From assembly GCA_002432945.1 (NCBI GenBank), contig DJHE01000012.1, positions 23,016-87,015 on the forward strand: a stretch of DNA of 64,000 nt. The letters are read 5' to 3'. This document shows positions 38,907 through 47,346 of the stretch, one piece after another. This stretch comes from Synergistaceae bacterium UBA5827 (GTDB lineage Bacteria > Synergistota > Synergistia > Synergistales > 79-D21). Each line of letters opens with the position of its first letter. Position 1 is the first letter of the stretch. The translations under genes and the position numbers were made by a program. Below the pieces are notes generated by a model. It had not been told where the DNA came from and ran no database searches. It saw only the letters and a list, made by a program, of their open reading frames with translations.

Positions 38907-38937
38907 AGAAGGACCCGGCTCTGGACCGGGTCCTTCT
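38907..38937 (+). terminator. Hairpin, probable terminator
   Basis: AGAAGGACCCGG pairs perfectly with CCGGGTCCTTCT around CTCTGGA. The T-run after it is weak (CGCTTTGCC), so termination may be partial. Confidence 0.6.
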
Positions 38938-39071
38938 CGCTTTGCCAGCCGAGGACACTCTTGACTGGGCTGGATTTCGTACCGAATATCGAGCAAGGTT
39001 TCCCGCCAATGGGTAAAATGGGACTAGGGGCCCCCACACAGGAAAAACAGAGGGGAATCAGGTGAATTTCG

Positions 39072-39959
39072 ATGACTGGCAACGCGGAATTAGACTTGGA
39101 AGAGGTTCGTATTGAAATCGAAAGCTTCTCGGCTTCTTCGCCGGGAAATAGCCTGGGCGGGGATTTTGGCGAACCGGCCTGGGGGAAGCCCCTCCTGGGG
39201 TTTGCTCCAGGTGACGATTCCCTGTTTCTCGAGTACCGAGAGGCTGTGGATCCCCGGCACTTGCTCCCCGAAGAGGTGTTCAACCTGCATTTCCCGGGGA
39301 AACCGGCTTCGGGGTCCGATCTGGCAGTTGTTTGCTGGGTTCTTCCACAGACGGGGAAAACCCTGGAGGATAACCGCCGCCAGGACCGGCTGCCTGCGGA
39401 ACGGTGGCTCCGGAACAAGCAAATGGGAGAAACTTTCAACGACATTCTTAGAAGACACGTGATCGGCTGGCTGTCGGGAAAGGGAATTGACGGGGTGGCT
39501 CCGGTTCTATCCCCGCATTACGGGAGGTACTTTTCCCTCCGGTCCGGGCTGGCCAGTTCCTGGTCGGAGCGGCACATTGCCTACGCCTGCGGGCTTGGGA
39601 CATTTGGGCTTTCGGACGGGCTTATCACTCCTGTTGGGAAGGCTGTACGCATTGGTTCGGCGGTAGTCCGGGCAAAGGTTGGACCCGCGGTTCGCCCTTA
39701 CTCGGATATCCATGAATACTGCCTTTTCTACCGGGATGGGTCATGCGGGGCCTGTGCGGCACGGTGTCCTTCGGGGAGCATCAGGAGGGACGGCCGTGAC
39801 AAGGGGCTTTGCCAGGATTACATTCACGGGATCGTTGAGCCCTACGCACGTGAAAAATACGGCCTGGAGTCGACTTATGCCTGCGGGCTTTGCCAGGTGG
39901 GGGTACCCTGCGAGAACGGCATACCCGCCAGGCTGCTGAAGGAGAATCGGCTGGAATAA
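39072..39959 (+). CDS. Epoxyqueuosine reductase-like 4Fe-4S protein
   Basis: A 295-residue Fe-S protein. The C-terminal half has the QueG-like double cluster: CLFYRDGSCGACAARCPSGS and YACGLCQVGVPCENGIP. Before it, ERHIAYACGLGTFGLSDGLI and GKAVRIGSAVVRAKV are the conserved cofactor-domain blocks of the family. The N-terminal 60 residues are divergent, and true QueG is longer (about 350-380), so tRNA modification is not assured; many anaerobes hold such paralogues. ATG 39072 follows AGGTG; an out-of-frame GTG lies just before it. A DMT-type transporter follows 17 bases later. Confidence 0.8.
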   Translation: MTGNAELDLEEVRIEIESFSASSPGNSLGGDFGEPAWGKPLLGFAPGDDSLFLEYREAVDPRHLLPEEVFNLHFPGKPASGSDLAVVCWVLPQTGKTLEDNRRQDRLPAERWLRNKQMGETFNDILRRHVIGWLSGKGIDGVAPVLSPHYGRYFSLRSGLASSWSERHIAYACGLGTFGLSDGLITPVGKAVRIGSAVVRAKVGPAVRPYSDIHEYCLFYRDGSCGACAARCPSGSIRRDGRDKGLCQDYIHGIVEPYAREKYGLESTYACGLCQVGVPCENGIPARLLKENRLE

Positions 39960-39976
39960 CGAGGAGGGGGATGCCG

Positions 39977-40414
39977 ATGTCCCGGATCTGGATCTTTGTC
40001 CTGATGCTCCTGGCCGGGGCGGTGTCAGCCCTCCAGCCTTCTGTGAATGCCCGGTTGGCCCAGAGGATCGGGCTTCTGGAAAGTGCCTTTGTCTCTTTCA
40101 CTGGAGGAGCTCTATGCCTGGGTGCAGTTGTCCTGTTTTTCGGCAGGGGGAACTGGAAAGCATTGTCCGGGGCGGCACCGTGGGAAGTCCTTGGCGGGGT
40201 TTTCGGGGCCTTTTACGTCACCTGCCTGGTCCTGGCGATGCCGCGCATCGGGACCACGGCCGCGATGGCCGCTGCCATCGCGGCCCAGCTGGCGGCCGGG
40301 TTGTTGCTGGATTCAGCGGGGGCTTTCGGATTCCAGAAACTGCCGCTGGATATCCCCAGGCTTGCGGGAGTGTTGCTCGTGGTCCTGGGTTCCCTACTGG
40401 TTTTCAGGAAGTAG
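39977..40414 (+). CDS. DMT-family (DUF606/YdcZ-like) membrane protein
   Basis: A 145-residue protein with five helices: MLLAGAVSALQPSVNARL, FVSFTGGALCLGAVVLFFG, VLGGVFGAFYVTCLVLAMPR, TTAAMAAAIAAQLAAGLLLD and LAGVLLVVLGSLLVF. QPSVNARLA and the conserved GGxxGAFYV are characteristic of the DUF606 half-size drug/metabolite transporters, which usually work as dimers. ATG 39977 is chosen over 39971 by spacing from GAGGAGG. It may be in one transcript with the Fe-S gene before it. Confidence 0.88.
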   Translation: MSRIWIFVLMLLAGAVSALQPSVNARLAQRIGLLESAFVSFTGGALCLGAVVLFFGRGNWKALSGAAPWEVLGGVFGAFYVTCLVLAMPRIGTTAAMAAAIAAQLAAGLLLDSAGAFGFQKLPLDIPRLAGVLLVVLGSLLVFRK

Positions 40415-40487
40415 GAAAGGGGAAACAGGGAAAGACTCTCCAGGCACAATGGAGAAAAGCTTTTTAACAAGCCGGAGGAGGACTGAC

Positions 40488-41027
40488 ATGAAGAATTCAG
40501 ATGAAGAGATCCTGGTAAGAGTTGCCGAAGAGGCCTGCCGGAACGAGTCCCAATACCACCTCTGCAGCCAGGGGACGCTGGCTGCCCTGATGAAGGCCTT
40601 CGGAATCCATAACCCGGATGTCCTGCGCTCATCCACCGCTTTTGCAGGAGGCGGGGTGCGTCGTGGGCACATGTGCGGTGCCCTGAGTGGTGCCCTCATG
40701 TTCATTGGCCTGCTCGCCGGTCGCGATGACCTGGAAATGCGCGACCAGGCAACCCGGGGGCTCGGATACTGCGACAAGGTCTACCGGGAGTTCGAGGAGA
40801 AATTCGGGACCGTTTTGTGCCGCAATATCCAGAAGGATCTTTACGGCCGGGAATACGAACTCACCCGGCAGGAAGAGCGGGATGAGATGCATGCCCTTAT
40901 GGAAAAAATGGACTTTGCCTGTCCACAGGTCTGCGGGGAGGCTGCGCGTATGGCTGCCCTTGTCGCTTTCGGGATCCTGGAGGCCGGCCATCCCTTTGCC
41001 AACTCGGTTGTTCGCCTCCGGCGCTAG
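40488..41027 (+). CDS. C_GCAxxG_C_C-family redox protein
   Basis: A 179-residue protein of the family named for its cysteine and GCAxxG-type pattern. Helices with HLCSQGTLAALMKAFG, AFAGGGVRRGHMCGALSGAL, FGTVLCRNI and DFACPQVCGEAARMAAL place at least five cysteines in conserved positions. The GALSGAL segment corresponds to GCAxxG with one substitution. Family members bind Fe-S or a flavin-like cofactor in anaerobes, with unknown reaction. ATG 40488 follows GGAGGAGG. It is followed by a terminator. It may belong to the same transcriptional unit as the two genes upstream (74-base gap). Confidence 0.8.
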   Translation: MKNSDEEILVRVAEEACRNESQYHLCSQGTLAALMKAFGIHNPDVLRSSTAFAGGGVRRGHMCGALSGALMFIGLLAGRDDLEMRDQATRGLGYCDKVYREFEEKFGTVLCRNIQKDLYGREYELTRQEERDEMHALMEKMDFACPQVCGEAARMAALVAFGILEAGHPFANSVVRLRR

Positions 41028-41070
41028 CCGGCGTGTTCACCACATCCAGGCAAGCAGTGGAGCGCAGTTT

Positions 41071-41102
41071 CGGGCCCCTTATGGTCGGGGGCCCGTTTTT
41101 TG
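41071..41102 (+). terminator. Rho-independent terminator
   Basis: CGGGCCCC and GGGGCCCG form an 8-bp stem with a short loop, followed by TTTTTT. Confidence 0.85.
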
Positions 41103-41107
41103 CTCTC

Positions 41108-41159
41108 TTGCGAGCGAAGCAGGAGACGGCTATAATCCAAATAAAGATTGCATATGCAA
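41108..41159 (+). promoter_or_regulatory. Promoter and MarR-type operator for marR-kynU
   Basis: -35 TTGCGA (41108-41113) and -10 TATAAT (41131-41136) are 17 bases apart. A perfect 12-bp palindrome TTGCATATGCAA (41148-41159) lies just past the predicted start point, about 20 bases before the MarR start codon. This is a typical autorepression layout. Confidence 0.8.
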
Positions 41160-41178
41160 CTAAAATAGGGAGGAAAAA

Positions 41179-41619
41179 ATGGGCATGAATCGACAGGAGC
41201 GGTCTCCGGGTCGCTGGATTGCCACCCTCTTTCGAAGGAGCAGGGTCCACCTCGACCGGGCATTTGAACAGATCGGACTGGGCAAGGGACTATACCTCTA
41301 TCTGGCACTTCTCTCGAGGAATGAAGGATTGACCCAGCACCAACTGGCCATGGAGCTGGCTCTTGATGAAGGCACTGTCGCCCGGGCCTTACAGAGGCTT
41401 ACGGGCGCGGGTTGGCTGAGGAAGGAACGGGACGAAAGGGATGGTCGCGCTTTCAGGGTCTACCTGGCTAAGCGAGCCGAAGAGATAATGCCGCGTGTCC
41501 TGCAGGAACTCGAGGCATGGAATGGGCTCCTGGTCGAGGGTTTCACAGCGGAGGAACGGGAAATCGCACTCAGGCTGCTTGTAAGGATGGCGGAGAATGC
41601 AGATCGGCAAGGAAGGTGA
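41179..41619 (+). CDS. MarR-family transcriptional regulator
   Basis: A 146-residue winged-helix regulator. The helix-turn-helix is LTQHQLAMELALDEGTVARA followed by LQRLTGAGWLRKERDERDGR, the MarR wing with the conserved DxRxxR pattern. Dimer helices flank it. The start follows GGGAGG. It is 6 bases before kynureninase and is transcribed from a promoter with a perfect palindrome, so it probably represses the pair and is released by a ligand, perhaps a kynurenine or anthranilate-type aromatic. That ligand is inference. Confidence 0.93.
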   Translation: MGMNRQERSPGRWIATLFRRSRVHLDRAFEQIGLGKGLYLYLALLSRNEGLTQHQLAMELALDEGTVARALQRLTGAGWLRKERDERDGRAFRVYLAKRAEEIMPRVLQELEAWNGLLVEGFTAEEREIALRLLVRMAENADRQGR

Positions 41620-41625
41620 GTAGGA

Positions 41626-42924
41626 ATGAAGAGAATGGGAATACTGGAAGAAATGAAGGCGACGGCCTTGAGACTGGATGGGCAGGACCCCCTGGGAAAG
41701 TTCAGGGAGCGCTTTGTCATGCCGCCTGGCCGGATCTACATGGACGGCAATTCCCTGGGCCTTCCGCCGAAAAAATCCCTCGAGGGCGTCCAGCGCGTGA
41801 TGGAGGAGTGGAAGACCCTGAACATCGACGGGTGGCTCGAGGGGCACATTCCCTGGTTCACGATGCCGGAAGAAATGGGTCGGAAGATGGCACCCCTGGT
41901 AGGTGCTTTACCTGGGGAAGTCGTCATGTCGGGTTCCACGACTTCGAACCTGCATTCCCTCGTCAGCACTTTTTACAAGCCTGAAGGAAGTCGGCGCAAG
42001 ATCCTGGCCGACGAACTCAACTTCCCTTCCGACCTTTACGCCCTGGCAAGCGAAGTCCGGCTTAAGGGAGGAGACCCGGCTGCGGATCTCGTTCTCGCCA
42101 GGTCGCGGGATGGGGGCACACTGGACGAGGAGGACATCATCAGCCTGATGGATGAAACCGTCTCTGTGGCCTTGCTTCCCTCGGTCCTCTACCGCAGTGG
42201 GCAGCTCCTCGACATGGAGAAGCTGGCCCGTGCCGCCCATGAGAAAGGGGTAGCCATCGGTTTCGATTGCGCCCATTCCGCGGGCTCGGTGCCTCACAAA
42301 CTTCATGACTGGGGCGTCGACTTTGCCTTCTGGTGCAGCTACAAGCACCTGAACGGAGGGCCCGGCAGCCCCGCCTTCCTTTTCCTGCACGAGCGTCACT
42401 TCGAACGCGAGCCCGGGTTGGCGGGCTGGTTCGGTTACGTGAAGAACCGGCAGTTCGACATGGCACTGGGTTTCGAGCATGCCCGCTCAGCGGGAGGATG
42501 GCAGCTCGGCACGCCAAGCGTCCTTTCAGGGGCGACCCTTGAGGCTGCCCTCCAGGTGCAGGAAGAGGCCTCTATCGAGCGGATAAGGGAAAAATCTCTC
42601 AAGTTGACGGATTTCCTCATCGAGCTGGTCGACGGCTATCTTTCGGTTGACCCCTACGGGTATTCCATCGCCACGCCGAGAGACCATGACAGGCGGGGAG
42701 GGCACCTGGCCATCGAGCATCCCTCGGAAGCCTGGCGGATTTGTTGTGCCCTGAAATCCCGCGGGATAGTCCCCGATTTCCGACCCGCCCGGGTCATACG
42801 GGTGGCCCCGGTTGCGCTTTACAACACCTTCATGGAGGTTTGGGAAGTCGCCAATGCACTGAAAGAAATCATCGACAACCGGGAGTATGAGAGGTTCCCG
42901 AAGGAGCGAAGCGCGGTTTCCTGA
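41626..42924 (+). CDS. kynU: Kynureninase
   Basis: A 432-residue PLP enzyme that splits kynurenine into anthranilate and alanine. Diagnostic blocks are IYMDGNSLGLPPKKS, VVMSGSTTSNLHSLVSTFYK, GFDCAHSAGSVPH with the conserved Asp, the PLP lysine in WCSYKHLNGGPGSP, and WQLGTPSVLSGATLEAAL. The start is 6 bases after the MarR stop with a GGAAGG-type site. Length matches the family (about 415-460). No tryptophan dioxygenase or formamidase gene accompanies it, so it probably uses external kynurenine or a related 2-amino-4-oxo acid. A terminator follows. Confidence 0.94.
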   Translation: MKRMGILEEMKATALRLDGQDPLGKFRERFVMPPGRIYMDGNSLGLPPKKSLEGVQRVMEEWKTLNIDGWLEGHIPWFTMPEEMGRKMAPLVGALPGEVVMSGSTTSNLHSLVSTFYKPEGSRRKILADELNFPSDLYALASEVRLKGGDPAADLVLARSRDGGTLDEEDIISLMDETVSVALLPSVLYRSGQLLDMEKLARAAHEKGVAIGFDCAHSAGSVPHKLHDWGVDFAFWCSYKHLNGGPGSPAFLFLHERHFEREPGLAGWFGYVKNRQFDMALGFEHARSAGGWQLGTPSVLSGATLEAALQVQEEASIERIREKSLKLTDFLIELVDGYLSVDPYGYSIATPRDHDRRGGHLAIEHPSEAWRICCALKSRGIVPDFRPARVIRVAPVALYNTFMEVWEVANALKEIIDNREYERFPKERSAVS

Positions 42925-42955
42925 GGCCAGGAGGTTTCCCTCCCTCGAAGAACTG

Positions 42956-42982
42956 AGCCCCGGCCGCGACCGGGGCTTTTTT
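42956..42982 (+). terminator. Rho-independent terminator after kynU
   Basis: AGCCCCGG and CCGGGGCT pair with a CCGCGA loop and are followed by TTTTTT. Confidence 0.85.
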
Positions 42983-43083
42983 GCGAGCCTCCACTTCAGG
43001 ATATTAGCGTGATATGATATTTATGCTTGGCTTTGCCTTGAGTTTTGAAGGTTGCGTTTTCCCAGGGAAGGGGGAAACGGGGG

Positions 43084-43797
43084 ATGGTCGGAAAACAGGC
43101 TCCCTGGAGACTCGAAAACGTAACGAAAACCTACACGATGGGACAGGTCCAGGTGACAGCTCTCCGGGAGACCTCCATGGAAATCCATGAAGGGGAACTT
43201 TTGGTCATCCTCGGCCCGAGTGGTTCCGGAAAGACCACCCTGCTGAACCTCCTGGGAGGCATGGACACCCCGACAGGCGGCCGGGTTTTCTTTGACGGTG
43301 AGAGCATTGAAGGGGCAAATGAAAAGCGCCTGACTGCCTACCGCAGGGATGTCGTCGGCTTTGTTTTCCAGTTTTTCAACCTGGTCCCGGATCTCACTGC
43401 GCTCGAAAACGTAGCCCTTGGGGCGCATCTCGCACGAAACCCGCTTTCCCCGGAAATGGTTCTCCAAGAAGTGGGCATGGCGGACAGGATGAAACACTTC
43501 CCTTCCCAGATGAGCGGGGGGGAACAGCAACGGGTTTCGATTGCCCGTGCCGTCGTCAAGAATCCCCGCCTGCTCCTTTGCGACGAACCGACGGGTTCCC
43601 TTGATTGCTCTACGGGCAGACTCATCCTTGAACTGCTGGGAAAGGTGAACCGGACTTACGGGACGACGGTGGTCATCGTGTCGCACAATGCCGCCATCGG
43701 GGGCATGGGGATGAGGGTCGCCACGATGAGCAGCGGCCGGATCGCGAACTGGGCAACCCACCCCATCCCGGTTTCGCCGGGTGAGATCGAATGGTGA
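43084..43797 (+). CDS. ABC exporter ATP-binding subunit (MacB/LolD type)
   Basis: A 237-residue ATPase. Walker A is GPSGSGKTT, the Q-loop lies in FVFQFFNLVPDLTALEN, the signature is MSGGEQQRV, Walker B is LLLCDEPTGSLD, and the H-loop is IVSHNAAIGG. FQFFNLVPDLTALENV is characteristic of the MacB/LolD/FtsE group. The ATG follows GAAGGGGG. Its last codons overlap the permease start by 7 bases, so translation is coupled. With the permease and a membrane-fusion protein it forms a three-gene exporter. Confidence 0.95.
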   Translation: MVGKQAPWRLENVTKTYTMGQVQVTALRETSMEIHEGELLVILGPSGSGKTTLLNLLGGMDTPTGGRVFFDGESIEGANEKRLTAYRRDVVGFVFQFFNLVPDLTALENVALGAHLARNPLSPEMVLQEVGMADRMKHFPSQMSGGEQQRVSIARAVVKNPRLLLCDEPTGSLDCSTGRLILELLGKVNRTYGTTVVIVSHNAAIGGMGMRVATMSSGRIANWATHPIPVSPGEIEW

Positions 43798-46175
43798 AAT
43801 CGCCGCTCCTCCTAAAACTGGCAAGGACGATCAAGAGTACCCTCGGGCCTTTCCTCGCGATCGTGGCCGTCGTCGCGGTCGGTTTGGCGGTGTTCGTTGC
43901 CATGACGGCCGTTTCGGACAACCTGGTTCGATCGAGGGAGGCCTTTTACAGGGAGATGGATTTTGCCGACCTCTTTTTCCATGTGGTTCGGGCCCCGGAG
44001 GCGATTCTCGAGCGGGTTTCCGCCGTGAACGGCGTCATCCGCGCCACGGGCCGCATCCAGAAGGACGTGTCTCTTTTCCGGGAGGACGGGACCCGGGCAA
44101 CGCTTCGCCTGACGAGTTTCCAGGTACCCATGGAGAAGGAATTGAACCGGCTCAGGGTCCAGAAGGGGCGCTTATTCGAGAAGAACCCTGAGGGGGGGGT
44201 CCTGGAAATCCTCTTGAGTCCCCAGTTTGCGGAGGCGAACGGGCTTCGCCCGGGCAGCACGGTGTCCGTGGCCGCGGAGGGGAAGGAAAAACCGATGGAA
44301 GTCGTCGGCATAGCGGCCAGCCCGGAGTTCGTCTACGTCATCAAGGACGCCGCATCCGTGTTCGAAGAACCTTCAAGTTTCGGGGCTGCGATGATTTCCC
44401 AGGAGCAGGCCCAGCAGGTTCTCGACATGGCGGGCTCCATCAACCAGGTCCTGGTCAGGGTGGCCCCGGGCATCGACGAGGCCCGGGCAAGGGAGGAAAT
44501 CCGGGCGATTCTCGCACCCTATGGGAACTTGGCGGACTACCCGCAAAAGGACCAGGTCAGCGAGGCGATCCTGAGGGGTGAGCTGGAGCAGCTCGAGGTT
44601 TCTTCCACCTACCTTCCGGCCTTTTTTCTCGGGCTGGCTGCCTTGATGCAGGCGGTGTTCCTTGGTCGCTTGGTGAAAGCAGCCCGCACGCAGATCGGCC
44701 TGATGAAAGCGCTGGGATTCGATAACGGGAGGATCATGCTCCTTTACGGTGGCTACAGCCTGGTCTCTTCAGCGACCGGGGCCCTTGCTGGAATCGTTGC
44801 GGGTTACGGGCTGGCCGGCCTCTTTATCAGGCTTTACGCGACCTACTTCAACCTGCCGCGACTGGCGGCGGGTTTCAATTTCCGAGCGGCCGGGCTGGGG
44901 CTTGCACTGAGCCTATCACTGGGTGTTGCGGCAGGACTCGCAGCTACCCGCCAGGTCCTGTCGATCCATCCGGCGGAGTCCATGCGCCCGTCGGTTCCGG
45001 CCAGGGTGCGTCCTCTTCTCCTGGAGCGGTGGGGACTGCTTTGGAATCGGCTGGACCTTTCCTGGCGGATGAGCCTGAGATCGATGTCCCGCAATCGATT
45101 CAGGTCAGCCGTGACCTTCCTGGGGATCCTCGTTTCGATCGGGATGCTGGTCGTTTCACTTTTCACCCGGGATTCGATGGATTCGCTTTTTGATCGGCAT
45201 TTCAACATGGAACTCAGGTACGATTTACTCCTGCGTTTTTCTTACCCGGTCAGGGAAATGGAACTTCTGAACCTTGAACGCCTGCCCGGAGTCACCCTCG
45301 TCGAACCTCTCTTTGAGTTGCCTGTCCGCCTTTATTACAGGGGCCGCCGGGAAGAAGCGCTTTTCGTGGGAATCACTCCTGGGCAGTCTCTTTTCGGGAT
45401 TATCGACGCGAACGATCGCCCCAGGGGCCTGCCGGCTTCCGGCCTGCTGTTGGACTGGAATGCGGCCCGCAAGCTGGGCGCAAGGCCGGGAGACACCCTG
45501 GAAGTGGAAACCCTTCTCGGGAAAGGGCCGTCGCGGAGGGCTCCGATTGTTGTCGCAGGCCTAAGCCGCAAGTCGGTAGGCGGGGCTTCCTACCTGGATA
45601 TCGGGGCATTGAATGAGATCCTGCGAGAAAGCGGGCTGGTGACCGGTGCAGCGATCAGGACAGAACCGGGAGAAGCTTCGGTGGTCGAAAAGGAAACGGT
45701 CGACATGGTCAACGTTTCGTCCGTTCTCAGTCGAGAGAGAGAGGAGCGCTATCTCAACGAGAACCTCGCTTACCTATATGTTTCGATCAGCATCCTTGTA
45801 GGCTTCTCGATCCTCCTAGGCTTGGCCATCGTATTCAACGCGTCAGCCCTTTCCTTTTCGGAAAGGCGCAGGGAACTGGCCAGTCTCAGGGTCATCGGGT
45901 TCTCGCGGGAGGAGGTCGCGTTGTTCCTCCTGAAAGAAAACCTACTGCTGCTTCTTGCGGGCACCCTCGTTGGGCTTCCGTTCGGAAGATTGCTTTCGGA
46001 AGGCTATGCGAGGGCCGTCAGTACGGACCTTTTTACCTTCGTTGCCGTGGTTTTTCCCCGGACATACCTGCTGGCATCCGTTGGAGGGGCGATCTTCGTG
46101 GTCCTTGCTTTCGTCCTTGGGCTTCGAGGTCTAGACCGGCTGGATTTCGCGGAAACCATCAAGGCAAGAGATTGA
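43791..46175 (+). CDS. FtsX-like ABC permease, two-module
   Basis: A 794-residue membrane protein. The N-terminus LGPFLAIVAVVAVGLAVFVA is the first helix, followed by a periplasmic domain of about 200 residues, a first FtsX block (FFLGLAALMQAVFLGRLVKA, IGLMKALGFDNGRIMLLYGG), a linker with MSLRSMSRNRFRSAVTFLGI that starts the second half, a second extracytoplasmic domain and a second FtsX block (ERRRELASLRVIGFSREEVA). This tandem arrangement resembles the large two-FtsX permeases. ATG 43791 overlaps the ATPase stop. No outer membrane component is present. Confidence 0.92.
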   Translation: MVKSPLLLKLARTIKSTLGPFLAIVAVVAVGLAVFVAMTAVSDNLVRSREAFYREMDFADLFFHVVRAPEAILERVSAVNGVIRATGRIQKDVSLFREDGTRATLRLTSFQVPMEKELNRLRVQKGRLFEKNPEGGVLEILLSPQFAEANGLRPGSTVSVAAEGKEKPMEVVGIAASPEFVYVIKDAASVFEEPSSFGAAMISQEQAQQVLDMAGSINQVLVRVAPGIDEARAREEIRAILAPYGNLADYPQKDQVSEAILRGELEQLEVSSTYLPAFFLGLAALMQAVFLGRLVKAARTQIGLMKALGFDNGRIMLLYGGYSLVSSATGALAGIVAGYGLAGLFIRLYATYFNLPRLAAGFNFRAAGLGLALSLSLGVAAGLAATRQVLSIHPAESMRPSVPARVRPLLLERWGLLWNRLDLSWRMSLRSMSRNRFRSAVTFLGILVSIGMLVVSLFTRDSMDSLFDRHFNMELRYDLLLRFSYPVREMELLNLERLPGVTLVEPLFELPVRLYYRGRREEALFVGITPGQSLFGIIDANDRPRGLPASGLLLDWNAARKLGARPGDTLEVETLLGKGPSRRAPIVVAGLSRKSVGGASYLDIGALNEILRESGLVTGAAIRTEPGEASVVEKETVDMVNVSSVLSREREERYLNENLAYLYVSISILVGFSILLGLAIVFNASALSFSERRRELASLRVIGFSREEVALFLLKENLLLLLAGTLVGLPFGRLLSEGYARAVSTDLFTFVAVVFPRTYLLASVGGAIFVVLAFVLGLRGLDRLDFAETIKARD

Positions 46176-46191
46176 TTGAGGAGGGCCTGCG

Positions 46192-47346
46192 ATGAAAAAA
46201 CTCCTATTCCTGGTCCTGGCGGTTGTAGCGGCTGGAGCGGTGGCTTGGTTTTTCCTCGGCCGAAGGGTGGATGTTGAAACGGTCCGAGTGTCGAAGGGGT
46301 CCCTCGTTCGTACGGTGGAAGAGGATGGGGTCGTCGAGGCGCCGGATGACCGGAAGATCTTCGCAACACAGGTTTCCCGGGTGGTGGAAGTCCACGTGGA
46401 AGCGGGCGAAGCCGTTGCCAGAGGGCAGGTCCTGGTCCGGATGAAGAACCCGGACCTCGACGTCAGGACAGCGGAAACGCGAACCTTGCTCGAACAGGCT
46501 GCAAGGGAACGCCGAGGAGCCGCTTCCCGGGTGGGATCAGTAAGGCTTCTCCTCGAGGATGCCGTGAAGAATGCCGGCAGGCGGGAGCGCCTTTACGAGG
46601 CAGGAGCGATTTCCCTGTCCGAGCTGGAAGAAGCTCGCCTCATTGCCGACCGGCTTGGGAAGGATTTTGCGGAAGCCCGCTCGGCGGAGGGGGCGGCCGT
46701 CGCCCTCGAGTCTGGATTGAGGCGGACCTTATCGGAACTGCAGGCCAAGGGCGGGGAACTTGTCGTGAAAAGCCCGATCAAGGGAATCGTACTCGAACTT
46801 CCTGCCGAGAAGGACAAGGTCTTCCAGACCGGGGACCATGTCGTGACGGTGGCACCCGATGACAGGATGGAAGTGGTTTCGGATGTCCTGAGCGATGCGC
46901 TCGGAGGCGTGGTGGTCGGCCAGAAGGTCCGCGTTTCTGCCCCGATCCTAGGAAGCAGCGTCCTGGAAGGCAACGTTTCAAAGATCTATCCACAGGCCGA
47001 GGAAAAACTTTCCGCCCTTGGCGTGGTCCAGCGGCGAGTGAAAGTGAAGGTCGACCTGCCCTTTTCCCCGCTGCTCAAGCCGGGTTTCGAGGTCCGCGTG
47101 GCGATCGAAACGTCACGCCATGCCGAAGTTAACCTCTTGCCGGTAGAGGCTGTCCGCACGACTGAAAACGGGGAGCGCCTGGTGTTGAGGGTCGAAGGCA
47201 ACCGGGTCAGGACCGTAAAGGTAAGTACGGGGCTCAACGACCGGAGATCCATCGAGATATTGGAGGGACTAGGCGAAGGGGACGAGGTTGTCCGGGACGC
47301 AGGCCTGGATATCGAGGAGGGAACCCGGGTCCGGGTTCAGAGGTAA
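46192..47346 (+). CDS. HlyD/AcrA-type membrane-fusion protein
   Basis: A 384-residue periplasmic adaptor. A signal or membrane anchor (LLFLVLAVVAAGAVAWFFLG) leads into a lipoyl half-motif (IFATQVSRVVEVHVEAGEAV, ARGQVLVRM), a coiled hairpin (ARERRGAASRVGSVRLLLED, SLSELEEARLIADRLGKDF), the returning lipoyl half (LVVKSPIKGIVLELPAEKDK) and beta-barrel domains (LLKPGFEVRVAIETS). The start follows GAGGAGGG, 16 bases after the permease. It completes the ATPase-permease-adaptor set, presence of which implies a cell with an outer membrane. Its last 10 bases overlap the end of the convergent SLC13 gene. Confidence 0.92.
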   Translation: MKKLLFLVLAVVAAGAVAWFFLGRRVDVETVRVSKGSLVRTVEEDGVVEAPDDRKIFATQVSRVVEVHVEAGEAVARGQVLVRMKNPDLDVRTAETRTLLEQAARERRGAASRVGSVRLLLEDAVKNAGRRERLYEAGAISLSELEEARLIADRLGKDFAEARSAEGAAVALESGLRRTLSELQAKGGELVVKSPIKGIVLELPAEKDKVFQTGDHVVTVAPDDRMEVVSDVLSDALGGVVVGQKVRVSAPILGSSVLEGNVSKIYPQAEEKLSALGVVQRRVKVKVDLPFSPLLKPGFEVRVAIETSRHAEVNLLPVEAVRTTENGERLVLRVEGNRVRTVKVSTGLNDRRSIEILEGLGEGDEVVRDAGLDIEEGTRVRVQR

